Positions 27,227 through 37,005 of a DNA stretch of 64,000 nt are shown here, one piece after another. Positions within the stretch are counted from its first letter, which is position 1. The number at the start of each line of letters is the position of its first letter. The stretch covers positions 1,592,001-1,656,000 of the forward strand of contig NZ_CP115465.1 in the NCBI RefSeq assembly GCF_027912535.1, in the 5' to 3' direction. The stretch is from Brevundimonas sp. NIBR11. GTDB lineage: Bacteria; Pseudomonadota; Alphaproteobacteria; Caulobacterales; Caulobacteraceae. The notes beneath the pieces are model-generated. The model searched no databases. It worked only from the letters and a program-made list of their open reading frames with translations, and was not told the DNA's origin. Made by a program: the position numbers and the translations under genes.

Positions 27227-27595
27227 TTATTCGCGTTCGACGCGTCGCTCATCCGGCACGATCCAGCCGACCATCCAGCTGACCAGTCCGGTCACGACGG
27301 CCGCCCCGATCCCGGCCCACAGGTCGCCGACCACGAACCCTCCGAGGAACATCGCCGTCAGCCCGATCGTCGCCGCGTTCACGACCAGCAGGAACAGGCC
27401 GAAGGTGACGACGGTCAGCGGGAAGGTGATGAAGGTCAGGATCGGCCGCACGATCGCGTTGACCAGGCCCAGCAGAACCGCCGCGGCGATCAGCGACCCG
27501 GTCGAAAGGAACTCCACGCCCGGCACCAGATAGGCCGACAGCCAAAGGCCGAGGGCCGTCACCAGAGCTTGCAGGATGAACCTCAGCATCGGCAT
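27227..27595 (-). CDS. Phage holin family (superfamily IV) membrane protein
   Basis: The 122-residue protein has four hydrophobic helices and the repeated segment LVNAIVRPILTFITFPLTVVT, which is typical of the mycobacterial 4-TMS holin-like family (YvlD-type proteins). Despite the name these are chromosomal envelope proteins of unknown role. I chose the ATG at 27595 (MPMLRFILQ); ATG 27589 and a longer reading from 27631 are possible. It is divergent from the CsbD-like gene. Confidence 0.78.
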   Translation of the reverse strand: MPMLRFILQALVTALGLWLSAYLVPGVEFLSTGSLIAAAVLLGLVNAIVRPILTFITFPLTVVTFGLFLLVVNAATIGLTAMFLGGFVVGDLWAGIGAAVVTGLVSWMVGWIVPDERRVERE

Positions 27596-27743
27596 CTCGC
27601 TCCATGTTTCGCCATTATTGCAACGCTTCATATCCGATGGCGTTGCGCGGCCCGCAATCCTTCGCTGGCGGAGGAACCGGGGCCGTCGCCGCACGCTATT
27701 GCGACACGCCTCCCCGGCACGATTTTTTGCAAGGATTTCGACC

Positions 27744-28052
27744 ATGACCGACGAACGTATCGAAGGCGCCGTCACCGGCGCGAACGGCAAGCTGAAGAGC
27801 GGCCTCGGCAACCTGACCGGCGACACCAAGCTGCAACTCGAAGGCAAGTTCGAGGAAGTGAAGGGCAAGGCGCTGGACTACTACGGCCGCGCCATCGACA
27901 AGCTCGACACCCTGTCCGACCGCGCCCCGGAAGACCTGCGCGGCCCGGTCAAGACCGGCCTCGACTTCGCCCGTCGCAAGCCCCTTCTAACCACCGGTAT
28001 CATCGCCGGCATCGCCTTCCTGATGGCCGGCTCGGGCCGCCGTCGGTACTAG
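27744..28052 (+). CDS. CsbD-like stress protein with C-terminal hydrophobic segment
   Basis: The 102-residue protein starts MTDERIEGAVTGANGKLKSGLGNLTGD and has the CsbD motif GKFEEVKGKALDYYG. Residues 80-96 form a hydrophobic stretch (LLTTGIIAGIAFLMAGSG) ending in basic residues, so the protein may be membrane-tethered. CsbD proteins are general stress-induced proteins without a known activity. A GC-rich terminator follows at 28073. Confidence 0.82.
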   Translation: MTDERIEGAVTGANGKLKSGLGNLTGDTKLQLEGKFEEVKGKALDYYGRAIDKLDTLSDRAPEDLRGPVKTGLDFARRKPLLTTGIIAGIAFLMAGSGRRRY

Positions 28053-28072
28053 GTTTCAGCGCCAGACAAACG

Positions 28073-28101
28073 AAAGGCCCGGGATCGCTCCCGGGCCTTT
28101 T
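28073..28101. terminator. Intrinsic terminator, bidirectional, between csbD-like gene and clpA
   Basis: AAAGGCCCGGG pairs with CCCGGGCCTTT around the apical ATCGCT, followed by T residues on the plus strand and by a T-run on the minus strand. It lies between convergent genes and can end both. Confidence 0.9.
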
Positions 28102-28125
28102 GCTTTGGAGTGAAGGCGACGGCCG

Positions 28126-30441
28126 TCAGACCGCCTCCCCCTCGATCGTCTCCTTCACCGGCCCGCCGGAAGCGGGCTTGATGTCGAAGGCGATCTTGCC
28201 GTCCTTCAGCTCGACCTTCACATGGCCGCCGCGCGTCAGACGTCCGAACAGGATGTCGTCGGCCAGCGGCTTCTTGATGTTCTCCTGGATGACACGGCCC
28301 AGGGGACGTGCGCCATACAGTTCGTCGAAGCCGTTCTTCGCCAGCCAGTCGGCCGCGTCGTCGGTCAGCTCGATGGTGATGTTCCGGTCCGCCAGCTGGG
28401 CTTCCAGCTGCAGGACGAACTTGGTCACCACCTGACGGATCACCTCCGGCTGCAGGGCCTTGAAGCTGACCACCGCGTCCAGACGGTTGCGGAACTCCGG
28501 CGCGAACAGGCGCTGGATGGCCTTCTCGTCCTCGCCCTCGACCTTGCCCCGGCCAAAGCCGATGGAGGCGCGGGCGTTGTCGGCGGCCCCGGCGTTGGTG
28601 GTCATGATCAGGACGACGTTCCTGAAATCGACCTTCTTGCCGACCGCGTCCGTCAGCATCCCGTTGTCCATGACCTGGAGCAGGATGTTGTAGACGTCCG
28701 GGTGGGCCTTCTCGATCTCGTCCAGCAGGACCACGGCGTGCGGATGCTGATCGACGGCGTCGGTCAGCAAGCCGCCCTGGTCATGCCCGACATAACCCGG
28801 AGGCGCGCCGATCAGGCGGCTGACCGTGTGCCGCTCCATATACTCCGACATGTCGAAGCGCAGCATCTCGATGCCCAGGGTCGAGGCCAGTTGCTTGGCC
28901 ACCTCGGTCTTGCCGACGCCGGTCGGGCCGGCGAACAGGAACGAGCCGATCGGCTTCTGCGGATCGCGCAGGCCGGCGCGGGCCAGCTTCATGGCCGAGG
29001 CCACCTGTTCGATCGCCGCGTCCTGACCGAAGACGGCGCGATTCAGATCGCTCTGCAGCTCACGCAGACCCTCGACGTCGGACTTGGAGACCGACTTCGG
29101 CGGGATGCGGGCCATCTTGGCGATGACCGCTTCCACTTCCTTCTGGCCGATGACCTTCTTCCGCTTCGATTCCGGCAGCAGCATCTGCGACGCCCCCGCC
29201 TCGTCGATCACGTCGATAGCCTTGTCGGGCAGCTTGCGGTCGGTCATGTAGCGGGCCGATAGCTCCACGGCCGAACGGATCGCCGCATCGGTGTAGCGCA
29301 GCTTGTGGTGACCCTCGTAGGAGCTCTTGAGACCCTTGAGGATCTTCACCGTGTCCTCGACCGTCGGCTCGTTGACATCGATCTTCTGGAAGCGACGCAC
29401 CAGGGCGCGGTCCTTCTCGAAGTGCTGGCGATATTCCTTGTAGGTCGTCGAGCCCATGCAGCGCAGCGAGCCGGAGGCCAGGGCTGGCTTCAGCAGGTTG
29501 GATGCATCCATCGCTCCGCCCGAGGTCGCGCCTGCGCCGATCACCGTGTGGATCTCGTCGATGAACAGTATGGCGTCCTCGTGGTTCTCCAATTCCTTGA
29601 CGACCTGCTTCAGCCGCTCCTCGAAGTCGCCGCGATACCGCGTCCCGGCCAGAAGCGCGCCCATGTCGAGGGAGTAGATGGTCGCGCCCTTGAGCACGTC
29701 CGGCACCTCGCCCTTGACGATCTTCAGCGCCAGACCTTCGGCGATGGCCGTCTTGCCGACGCCCGGTTCACCGACCAGCAGCGGATTGTTCTTAGTCCGG
29801 CGGCACAGGATCTGGATCGAGCGTTCAACCTCGGCCTGACGGCCGATCAGGGGGTCGATCTTGCCGTTCTTGGACTTCTCATTGAGATCGACGCAGTAGG
29901 CTTCCAGCGCCTCGCCGCCCGACTTCACGGCGGCGGCGTCCTCGGCCTCTTCCGGCGACTGACCGTTGGCCTTGGCCGGACGCACTTCACCACCCTGCCC
30001 TGCCTTCTTGGCGATGCCGTGGGCGATGTAGTTGACCGCGTCGTAGCGCGTCATGTCCTGCTCCTGCAGGAAATAGGCGGCGTGGCTCTCGCGCTCCGAG
30101 AAGATGGCGACCAGCACATTGGCGCCGGACACCTCTTCGCGGCCCGACGACTGGACGTGGATCACCGCGCGCTGGATCACGCGCTGAAAACCGGCGGTCG
30201 GCTTGGCGTCGTCGCCGTCCGAGGTCGCCAGCGCGGCCAGGTCGGTGTCGACATAGAGGGTCAGCGCCGTCTTGAGCGCGGTCAGGTCGACGTTGCAGGC
30301 CTTCATCACGCCCGACGCATCGGGATCGTCGATCAGGGCCAGCAGCAGGTGTTCGAGCGTCGCGTATTCGTGGCGGCGTTCATTGGCGTAGGAGACCGCG
30401 CGGTGAAGGGTCTCTTCGAGAGGACGTGAAAATGAGGGCAT
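28126..30441 (-). CDS. clpA: ATP-dependent Clp protease ATP-binding subunit ClpA
   Basis: ClpA unfolds substrates and feeds them to ClpP. The 771-residue protein has an N-terminal Clp_N domain ([20 protein letters not shown]), then two AAA+ modules: Walker A GEPGVGKT (about residue 224) and GPTGVGKT (about 505), with Walker [10 protein letters not shown] and [10 protein letters not shown]. It lacks the long middle coiled coil of ClpB, which fixes it as ClpA. ClpS lies 12 bases upstream on the same strand, the usual adaptor-unfoldase pair. Confidence 0.97.
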   Translation of the reverse strand: MPSFSRPLEETLHRAVSYANERRHEYATLEHLLLALIDDPDASGVMKACNVDLTALKTALTLYVDTDLAALATSDGDDAKPTAGFQRVIQRAVIHVQSSGREEVSGANVLVAIFSERESHAAYFLQEQDMTRYDAVNYIAHGIAKKAGQGGEVRPAKANGQSPEEAEDAAAVKSGGEALEAYCVDLNEKSKNGKIDPLIGRQAEVERSIQILCRRTKNNPLLVGEPGVGKTAIAEGLALKIVKGEVPDVLKGATIYSLDMGALLAGTRYRGDFEERLKQVVKELENHEDAILFIDEIHTVIGAGATSGGAMDASNLLKPALASGSLRCMGSTTYKEYRQHFEKDRALVRRFQKIDVNEPTVEDTVKILKGLKSSYEGHHKLRYTDAAIRSAVELSARYMTDRKLPDKAIDVIDEAGASQMLLPESKRKKVIGQKEVEAVIAKMARIPPKSVSKSDVEGLRELQSDLNRAVFGQDAAIEQVASAMKLARAGLRDPQKPIGSFLFAGPTGVGKTEVAKQLASTLGIEMLRFDMSEYMERHTVSRLIGAPPGYVGHDQGGLLTDAVDQHPHAVVLLDEIEKAHPDVYNILLQVMDNGMLTDAVGKKVDFRNVVLIMTTNAGAADNARASIGFGRGKVEGEDEKAIQRLFAPEFRNRLDAVVSFKALQPEVIRQVVTKFVLQLEAQLADRNITIELTDDAADWLAKNGFDELYGARPLGRVIQENIKKPLADDILFGRLTRGGHVKVELKDGKIAFDIKPASGGPVKETIEGEAV

Positions 30442-30453
30442 GGGGAGATCCTC

Positions 30454-30786
30454 TCAGTCTTTTTCCATAGTGCATTGCAGCGGGTGCTGGTGACGGCGCG
30501 CCGTCTCGACCACCTGGGCGACCTTGGTTTCGGCCACTTCGTAGGTGAAGACGCCGCACACTCCGACGCCATGCTGGTGCACGTGCAGCATGATGCGGGT
30601 CGCGTCCTCGCGGCTCTTCTGGAAGAACCGCTCCAGCACATAGACGACGAATTCCATCGGCGTGTAGTCGTCGTTCAGGATCAGCACCCGATAGAGCGAG
30701 GGCTTCTGAAGCTTCGGTTTCGTTTCGGTGATGGTGGCAGCGCCGAAGCCCTGATCCTGTCCTTCACCCGGCCGTTTGGTGGGCAT
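30454..30786 (-). CDS. clpS: ATP-dependent Clp protease adaptor ClpS
   Basis: ClpS delivers N-degron substrates to ClpA. The 110-residue protein has the core [25 protein letters not shown] and [13 protein letters not shown], including the asparagine-aspartate pair and histidine that bind the substrate amino group. The N-terminal tail of about 25 residues is the part inserted into ClpA. It precedes clpA in one transcription unit. Confidence 0.96.
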   Translation of the reverse strand: MPTKRPGEGQDQGFGAATITETKPKLQKPSLYRVLILNDDYTPMEFVVYVLERFFQKSREDATRIMLHVHQHGVGVCGVFTYEVAETKVAQVVETARRHQHPLQCTMEKD

Positions 30787-30972
30787 CCGTCATCCGTCAT
30801 TTCGGGGGAGTCGAAACGCTATGTAGGGAGCATCAGCCGGTTTTGTAGTCTCGTCCAGTCACGGGTGTCGTGAACGCCGACACTACTTTGCCTGCACCAC
30901 GTCGCCCCGCCCTTTTGCGGGAGGCAACCCTCTGCGCTGGCGCTCTCACGAGCCGGGCTCTAGGATCCGGCA

Positions 30973-31539
30973 ATGGCCGACCCGACTTCCCACGCTGTCT
31001 CCCCTCGATTGGCCCTTCGCGCAGCGACTTCCGAAGCCCACGAGCGTCTCGACGCCCGCTTCTCCACGTTCGATCTGACCGACACCGATGACTACGGCGC
31101 CTTCCTCCTCGCCCAAGCCGGCGCCTATTTCCCCGTAGAAGAGGCGCTGGAGGCGGCGGGCGTCGGCGAGCTCATCGACGACTGGCCCGCGCGCCGGAGG
31201 TCCCACGCCCTGCGCGCCGACCTCGCGGCGCTCGGCCTGCCCGATCCGACACGCGTCGCCGCACCTCCGTTAAGTTCGGAAGCCGACATACTCGGCGCGC
31301 TTTATGTGCTGGAAGGCTCGCGACTTGGCGGGGCCATCCTGGTTCGCAACGTGCCGGATGACCGCCCCAAAACCTTTCTGACCCCCGGGAACCCGGCGGC
31401 TTGGCGCGCATTCGTGACAGTTCTGGAACAACGGCTAAGCTCTCAGGCCGACATCGACGACGCGGTCCGCGTCGCGACGTCCGTGTTCGAAGCCTTTGCG
31501 TCCTCGGCGGACACTATCCTTGAGGAAGGCCAGGCTTGA
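30973..31539 (+). CDS. bphO: Biliverdin-producing heme oxygenase BphO
   Basis: BphO opens heme to biliverdin, the chromophore of bacteriophytochromes. The 188-residue protein has the proximal-histidine segment TSEAHERLDARF (about residues 19-30) and the distal-helix motif YVLEGSRLGGAILVRNV. Its TGA stop overlaps the TTG start of the phytochrome kinase gene (TTGA at 31536-31539), so chromophore synthesis and the photoreceptor are translationally coupled. Confidence 0.93.
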   Translation: MADPTSHAVSPRLALRAATSEAHERLDARFSTFDLTDTDDYGAFLLAQAGAYFPVEEALEAAGVGELIDDWPARRRSHALRADLAALGLPDPTRVAAPPLSSEADILGALYVLEGSRLGGAILVRNVPDDRPKTFLTPGNPAAWRAFVTVLEQRLSSQADIDDAVRVATSVFEAFASSADTILEEGQA

Positions 31540-34115
31540 CAGAGACGTCCGACTTTCCTGCCGTCGACCTGACGAACTGCGAACGCGAACCGATCCACAT
31601 TCTCGGCGCGATCCAGCCCATCGGATTCCTGATCGCCTTGACCGCCGACTGGCTTGTCGCCCGCGTCTCGGCCAACGTCGGCCAGTTCATCGGTCGCGAG
31701 CCCTCCGAACTTCTCGGCCTGCCGGTCGACAAGGTCTTTTCTCCCCAGGCCGTCCACGACCTGCGTAACCGCTCGGCCATGCTGCGTGGTCCGGATTCGG
31801 TGGAGCGACTGTTTCAGTGCGACATCGGCCACGGACGACAGTTCGACATCGCAATACATTTCTCGGGCGGCCAGGTCGTCATCGAGGCCGAGCCGGCGTC
31901 GGGCGAGCACGGCGACGCCACCGGCATGGTCCGATCGATGATCACCCGCCTCGATCAGACCGCCGACTTCTCCGCCTTCTTCCGCGAGGGCGCCCGCCAG
32001 GTCCGGGCCCTCATCGGCTTCGACCGCGTCATGGTCTATCGTTTCGCTGCGGACGGATCTGGCGAGGTTGTGGCCGAGGCGGTCAAGGCCGGGCTCGGCC
32101 AGTTCATGGGCCTGCACTACCCGGCCTCCGACATCCCGGCCCAAGCGCGCGAACTCTATCGCCGCAATCTGCTGCGGGTGATCACCGACGTCAACGCCAC
32201 ACCGGTTCCGATCATCCCCCGGCGCGACGAGAGCGGCCAACCTCTGGATCTGTCGCTGTCGGTGCTGCGCTCGGTTTCGCCGATCCACATCGAATATCTG
32301 AAGAACATGGGCGTCTGCGCCTCGCTGTCGATCTCCATCATTGTCGAGGGCAGACTGTGGGGCCTGTTCGCCTGCCATCATTATTCGCCCCGCTGTCCGA
32401 GCTTCGAGCGACGCTCGGTCTCCGAACTTTTCGCCCAGATGTTCTCCATGCGTCTGGAGAGCCGGGAGCGTCAGCAGACGGTGGAGTACGAACGTCGCGC
32501 CCGAGATATCTCCGATCAGCTCCTGGGCGCCGTCGCCTCCGACGAGACCCTGTTGAAGGATCCCGACTGGCTCGGCGACATCCTGACCCACGCGATCCCG
32601 GCCGACGGCGTCGGGGTCTGGCTGGGCGGGTCCTACGCGTTTTCGGGCTCGACCCCTCCCCCGGACCAGTTTCGTCGCATCGCCCGGGCCCTGAACGGCA
32701 CGGCGGCAGGCAAGATTTTCGCCATCGACCATATCGGCTCTCTCATACCCGACGCTGACGCCTTCGCTTCGGAGGCCGCAGGCCTGCTCGCCATCCCCAT
32801 CTCGCGCAGCCCACGTGACTATGTGGTGCTGTTTCGCAAGGAACTGATCCACTCGGTGCGCTGGGGCGGCGACCCGCACAAGCCCGTCGCCTATGGCCCC
32901 AACGGTCCCCGCCTGACGCCACGCGAAAGCTTCGCAGAGTGGAAGGAGTTGGTCGAAGGCAAGTCCCAACCTTTCACGAGTTCGGAAATCCGGGTCGCCG
33001 AAACCCTGCGCGCCACCCTGATCGAAGTCGTGCTCCGTCTCGCGGACGAAGCCTCTGCCGAGCGCCAGCAATCCAGCGCCCGTCAGGAACTTCTGATCGC
33101 CGAGCTCAATCACCGGGTCCGCAACATCCTCGGCCTCATTCGCGGCCTGATCCGCCAATCGAGCACCGAAGGCGGCAGTGTCGAGGATTTCGCCAAGGTC
33201 GTCGACGGCCGCATCCATGCGCTGGCCCGCGCTCACAACCAGATCACCGACGACCACTGGGGCCCTGCCCCGATGCAGGCTCTGATCGACGCGGAGGCGG
33301 CCGCCTTCGTGGACGACCACGAGCGGATCATCACCCAGGGGGAGGCCATCTTCCTCAACCCTAACGCCTACTCGACACTGGCGCTCGTGGTCCACGAACT
33401 GGTCACCAATTCTAACAAATACGGCAGCCTGTCCGCGGAGGGAGGAAGGGTCACGCTTAGCTGGCATCGCGACGCCAAGGGCGATCTGACTCTGGAATGG
33501 CGGGAAACCGGCGGCCCGACGGTCGCGCCCCCGACACGCAGGGGTTTCGGCACAACCATCATCGACCGCTCCATACCGTACGACCTCGGCGGCAAGGCAC
33601 GCCTGGAGTACGATCCCAAGGGGGTGCACGCGACCTTCGTCATCCCCGCCCGCCACATTTCGGAACCGCGCCAGATCCCGGCCGGCGCCGCGCTCCGCTA
33701 TCCCCGTCCCTCCCTTGGCCACCCCCAGGCTCCGCCGCCCAAGATCCTTGCGGGCCACGATGTCCTGCTGGTCGAGGACAGCCTGATCATCGCTCTGGAC
33801 GCCGAAGACATCGCCCAGCGGCTCGGCGCCGCGACCGTGACCACGGCCGCCACCGTCATGGGCGCCCTGGATCAGATCGAGGCCCGCAGGCCCACCGTCG
33901 CCGTGCTCGACATCAACCTGGGTGACCGCAACTCGTATCCGATCGCCGACCGGCTGGCGGAGCTGCGCATCCCCTTCCTGTTCGCCACGGGCTACGGCGA
34001 ACAGGCCAACCTGCCGTCCGACCATCGCGGCCGTCCGGTGGTGCAGAAACCCTACACGGTCGAGAACGTCGCTCGCGCCCTGGACGGTCTGCTGGGACCG
34101 GTCGGCCGGGAATAG
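31536..34115 (+). CDS. bphP: Bacteriophytochrome HWE histidine kinase with C-terminal receiver
   Basis: This red/far-red light receptor has 859 residues. The N-terminal PAS domain carries the biliverdin-attaching cysteine at residue 15 (DLTNCEREPIHI). The GAF domain has DRVMVYRF and the PASDIP motif, and the PHY domain ends in a tongue with PRESF. An HWE-type kinase follows (ELNHRVRNIL, then VVHELVTNSNKYG) and a receiver domain with VLLVEDS and the phosphoacceptor in VLDINLGD. The start is TTG 31536, overlapping the bphO stop. The PAS motif reads HILGAIQPIG rather than the common HIPGSIQPHG, which could shift spectral properties. Confidence 0.94.
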   Translation: MTETSDFPAVDLTNCEREPIHILGAIQPIGFLIALTADWLVARVSANVGQFIGREPSELLGLPVDKVFSPQAVHDLRNRSAMLRGPDSVERLFQCDIGHGRQFDIAIHFSGGQVVIEAEPASGEHGDATGMVRSMITRLDQTADFSAFFREGARQVRALIGFDRVMVYRFAADGSGEVVAEAVKAGLGQFMGLHYPASDIPAQARELYRRNLLRVITDVNATPVPIIPRRDESGQPLDLSLSVLRSVSPIHIEYLKNMGVCASLSISIIVEGRLWGLFACHHYSPRCPSFERRSVSELFAQMFSMRLESRERQQTVEYERRARDISDQLLGAVASDETLLKDPDWLGDILTHAIPADGVGVWLGGSYAFSGSTPPPDQFRRIARALNGTAAGKIFAIDHIGSLIPDADAFASEAAGLLAIPISRSPRDYVVLFRKELIHSVRWGGDPHKPVAYGPNGPRLTPRESFAEWKELVEGKSQPFTSSEIRVAETLRATLIEVVLRLADEASAERQQSSARQELLIAELNHRVRNILGLIRGLIRQSSTEGGSVEDFAKVVDGRIHALARAHNQITDDHWGPAPMQALIDAEAAAFVDDHERIITQGEAIFLNPNAYSTLALVVHELVTNSNKYGSLSAEGGRVTLSWHRDAKGDLTLEWRETGGPTVAPPTRRGFGTTIIDRSIPYDLGGKARLEYDPKGVHATFVIPARHISEPRQIPAGAALRYPRPSLGHPQAPPPKILAGHDVLLVEDSLIIALDAEDIAQRLGAATVTTAATVMGALDQIEARRPTVAVLDINLGDRNSYPIADRLAELRIPFLFATGYGEQANLPSDHRGRPVVQKPYTVENVARALDGLLGPVGRE

Positions 34116-34148
34116 CGCCCGAGCGGACAGGACCGACCTTACGACAAG

Positions 34149-34180
34149 AAGGCCCCCCGGATCGCTCCGGAGGGCCCTTT
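34149..34180. terminator. Intrinsic terminator between bphP and the phasin gene
   Basis: AAGGGCCCTCC-type arms (AAGGCCCCCCGG and CCGGAGGGCCCTTT) flank ATCGCT and run into T residues on both strands. It lies between convergent genes and is likely bidirectional. The apical GGATCGCTCC is shared with the terminators at 28073 and 39250. Confidence 0.88.
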
Positions 34181-34211
34181 CGTTACGCGGTTAATTCTTG
34201 AGCAGGTCGCC

Positions 34212-34715
34212 TTAGCGGGCGGCCTGGAACTTCTCGACCGAAGCGGTGACGCGCTCATTGATCGGCTTGAAGCTGTCCTTGACCGAACCGGTCAGGGTTT
34301 CGGTCATCTTGGTGACTTCCGAGAGGTAGGTTTCCATCGCCGACTTGGCGAAGTTGGTCTGCAGCTCGATCAGCTCCTGAATCGAGCGAGCCTGCGAGAT
34401 CGTCTGGGCGGCGGCGACGCCGTGTTCCCAGCTGGTCTTGCCGTAGTTCAGGGCCTGGGCCGAAAGCGCCTCGGCGCCCTTCTGGGCGGCGGCGGCCGAA
34501 GCGGTCAGGGCTTCCAGGTTCTGCTTCGACTGGGCGGTCATTTCGGCGATCGAAGCCGAGGTCTTTTCCATGCCGTCGCGAAGGGCTTGCGTGCCCTTGG
34601 CTTGGAACTGTTCGGCGCCGGCCTTGAACTGCTCGGTCTGGGCCTTCTGGGCTTCGACGGTCGCGGCGGCGGCCTGCTCGATGGTCTTCTTCACAGTGGT
34701 GGTGGCGTCAGTCAT
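34212..34715 (-). CDS. Phasin family protein
   Basis: The 167-residue protein starts MTDATTTVKKTIEQAAAATVEAQ and is almost entirely amphipathic helix rich in Ala, Gln and Glu, with a central AQKGAEALSAQALNYGKTSWEHG and the phasin motif LIELQTNFAKSAMETYLSEVTKMTE. Phasins coat polyhydroxyalkanoate granules. ATG 34715 has AGGAG-like sequence (CAGGAGACTTCAA) upstream. TGCA-rich palindromes upstream may bind PhaR. No PHA synthase gene is in the window. Confidence 0.88.
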   Translation of the reverse strand: MTDATTTVKKTIEQAAAATVEAQKAQTEQFKAGAEQFQAKGTQALRDGMEKTSASIAEMTAQSKQNLEALTASAAAAQKGAEALSAQALNYGKTSWEHGVAAAQTISQARSIQELIELQTNFAKSAMETYLSEVTKMTETLTGSVKDSFKPINERVTASVEKFQAAR

Positions 34716-35026
34716 TTGAAGTCTCCTGAACCGATTGATCGCGACCGCTGCATGGGCGACCGCTGAAAGGGTCTCATCCCGGGGCCTTCCCGGTCGATGG
34801 CGCTCATATGGTGCAACTGCGAACAAGGGTCAAGAGATTTTGTGCAGTGCAACATGTGATCGACGATCAGTTGAATGCGACCGGATCGATCAGGTTCCGC
34901 GCGTTCAAATCCGCGTTGATACCTTCTTAACCACCGTGAAACCTGCCGGCCTCATGGTAGGCTCATCACTTGCGTCGCGTCGGGGGGCCGTCGTCGCGTC
35001 ACGGTTTTACGAGGCTTGGCTTGCCG
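34716..35026. other. Divergent control region between phasin and carboxypeptidase genes
   Basis: This 311-base gap holds no gene I can support. It should carry the promoters of both flanking genes. The TGCA-rich elements near 34811-34856 are listed separately. A CTTAACCACCG word near 34925 resembles half of a CtrA site, but the second half is poor. Confidence 0.5.
34838..34856. promoter_or_regulatory. Possible PhaR-type operator of the phasin gene
   Basis: TTTGTGCAGTGCAACATG has the imperfect palindrome TGCA-G-TGCA, like the TGC-rich sites that the PHA regulator PhaR binds in other alphaproteobacteria. A related GTGCAACTGC lies at 34811-34820. Distance to the phasin start is about 125 bases. 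The link to PhaR is by analogy. Confidence 0.45.
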
Positions 35027-36544
35027 ATGAAGCGTAACGATTCCAGCCCCAGCCGCCGCCTCGCCCTGCAGCGGGTGGTCGCCGGCCTCTGCGCCCTGTC
35101 GCTGCTGGTCGGACTGGGAAGCCTCGGTCTCGGCCGGGTCCAGGCCCAGACGGGCGAGAACAACCGCTACGCCGCCATCGTGGTCGACGCCGGCACGGGC
35201 GAGGTCCTGTTCGCCCGGCACGCCGACAGCCGCCGCTACCCGGCTTCGGTCACCAAGATGATGACCCTCTATCTGGTGTTCGAGGCGCTGGAGAAGGGTA
35301 CGGCCGATCTCGACGATGTCCTGACCATCTCTCCTCTCGCCGCCTCGCAGCCGCCGTCCAAGCTGGGCCTCGCCGCGGGCCAGACGATTCGCCTGGACGA
35401 CGCCATGCGCGCCACCACGGTCCGCTCGGCTAACGACATGGCGATGGCCCTGGCCGAGCACATCGGCGGCTCCCAGGCGCGCTTCGCCTCCATGGCCACG
35501 CTGAAGGCCGAGGAGCTGGGCATGACCCAGACCCGCTACGTCAATCCGAACGGCCTGCCGGACAGCCGCCAGCTGACCTCGGCTCGAGACCTGGCCATCC
35601 TGGCCCGTGCGATCATGCGCGATTATCCTCAATATTACAGCTACTTTGGTCTGCACGACTGGCATTACCAGGGGCGCGACTATCGCAACACCAACGGCCT
35701 TCTGCTGTCGGGCAACGGCTATGACGGCATCAAGACCGGCTTCACCAACGCCTCGGGCTACAACCTGGCCGCTTCGGCCGTGCGCAACGGCAAGCGCATC
35801 ATCACCATCGTCCTGGGCGGGCGCTCCAGCGTGACCCGCAACGCCCACGTCGCCGCCCTGATGGACACCGGCTTCGAGGTCGAGAACCGCAGGGCCGCCG
35901 GCGAACGCATCCAGGTGGCCCAGGCCTTCTTCGAGCAGCGCGGCTTCGGCCTCGGCGGACCCGACACCGGCGGTCCAGTCGCCTACGCCGCCCTGAACGG
36001 CGCCCCGACCGCCGAGCGCGAGGAAGGCCAGGGCTCCAGCGCCCTCACCTGGACCGCCCCGCTGCCCGCGCCGACGCCGACCCCGGTCTCGACGGCCGCC
36101 GTCGCCTCGCCTCCCACGACCGCCGGTTACGGCCCTGCGGCGCCGATGCGGCGGGCCGAGGCGTCTGCGCCGCGCACCGGCAATCTGACCGCCAATCTGA
36201 ACGGCGGCGTCGCCCCGCCGGCCGGCACGACCTCGGGCCTGAACCGCGGCGCCGTCGCCAATCCGCCGCGTCCGACGGCTCCGGCCCGCACCGCCACCCC
36301 GCCCGCAGGCGGCTGGTCGGTGCAGGTCGGCGCATTCCGTGACGAGACCGTGGCCCGCAACTGGCTCACCGAGGTCAACCGCCGCTTCCGCTCCAGCTTC
36401 AGCAACGCCGAGCGCAACGTCGTCACCGTCGCCGGCTGGCACCGCTCGCGTTTCACCGGAATGACCGAGGCCGCCGCCCGCAGCGCCTGCGAGGCCCTGG
36501 ACGCCCGCCGGGTCACCTGCATGGTGGTCCGTCCGGGCGGGTGA
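35027..36544 (+). CDS. D-alanyl-D-alanine carboxypeptidase (peptidase S11) with SPOR domain
   Basis: The 505-residue exported protein has a signal peptide (ALQRVVAGLCALSLLVGLGSLGLG), then the S11 active-site motifs ASVTK (SxxK), RSAND (SxN) and GIKTGFT (KTG). A Pro/Ala/Thr-rich linker of about 100 residues leads to a C-terminal SPOR domain (WSVQVGAFRDETVARNWLTEV) that binds denuded glycan at the septum. It should trim peptide stems of peptidoglycan in the periplasm near the division site. ATG 35027 is chosen because the signal peptide follows directly. Confidence 0.94.
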   Translation: MKRNDSSPSRRLALQRVVAGLCALSLLVGLGSLGLGRVQAQTGENNRYAAIVVDAGTGEVLFARHADSRRYPASVTKMMTLYLVFEALEKGTADLDDVLTISPLAASQPPSKLGLAAGQTIRLDDAMRATTVRSANDMAMALAEHIGGSQARFASMATLKAEELGMTQTRYVNPNGLPDSRQLTSARDLAILARAIMRDYPQYYSYFGLHDWHYQGRDYRNTNGLLLSGNGYDGIKTGFTNASGYNLAASAVRNGKRIITIVLGGRSSVTRNAHVAALMDTGFEVENRRAAGERIQVAQAFFEQRGFGLGGPDTGGPVAYAALNGAPTAEREEGQGSSALTWTAPLPAPTPTPVSTAAVASPPTTAGYGPAAPMRRAEASAPRTGNLTANLNGGVAPPAGTTSGLNRGAVANPPRPTAPARTATPPAGGWSVQVGAFRDETVARNWLTEVNRRFRSSFSNAERNVVTVAGWHRSRFTGMTEAAARSACEALDARRVTCMVVRPGG

Positions 36545-37005
36545 GGCTTTCCGTCTCCCGACGGGAGCGGATGGGTAAGCAAAGCGAGAGGGGTTCGTCC
36601 GTGTGAACTCACTATTCCAACCCCACCCCGTCGTTGCTGCGCATCGACCATCCTCCTCATGAAGGGGAGGGAGAAGCCAGACACACCCCATCGTTCCTCC
36701 GCTGCGAACGGGTTGGGGAAGTCGACGGAGCCTGGGCGGTCGCCCGGAACCGAGGTGGCCCCCTGCTTTCGCGTTACGGGGACCGATGAAATGTTTTTCG
36801 GCTCGCGCCGAGGCTCCGTCCCCGACCGAGTCCGCGAGCGTCGCCCAGCGGGTGTACGGACACCCCGGGAGGGCCGGACTCTCCGCCTCGGCGAAGGTCG
36901 GCACAGGTCCCGGGTCCTTTGGACCCTCAGGCGATAGGCCCGCGACGGGCGGCGGGCTCAGGCCCGCCGGGCTCCGAGGTTTCACGCCCCTCGGACATTC
37001 GCTTC

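Noticed and set aside
27227..27595. Holin-like protein as prophage remnant
   Set aside because: The family is chromosomal and common; no lysis, capsid or integrase genes accompany it.
31443..34025. Long minus-strand frame opposite the bacteriophytochrome gene
   Set aside because: Antisense shadow; the plus-strand protein has all phytochrome and kinase motifs.
34920..34940. CtrA binding site upstream of the carboxypeptidase gene
   Set aside because: TTAACCACCGTGAAA has only one good half-site, so evidence is too weak to list.
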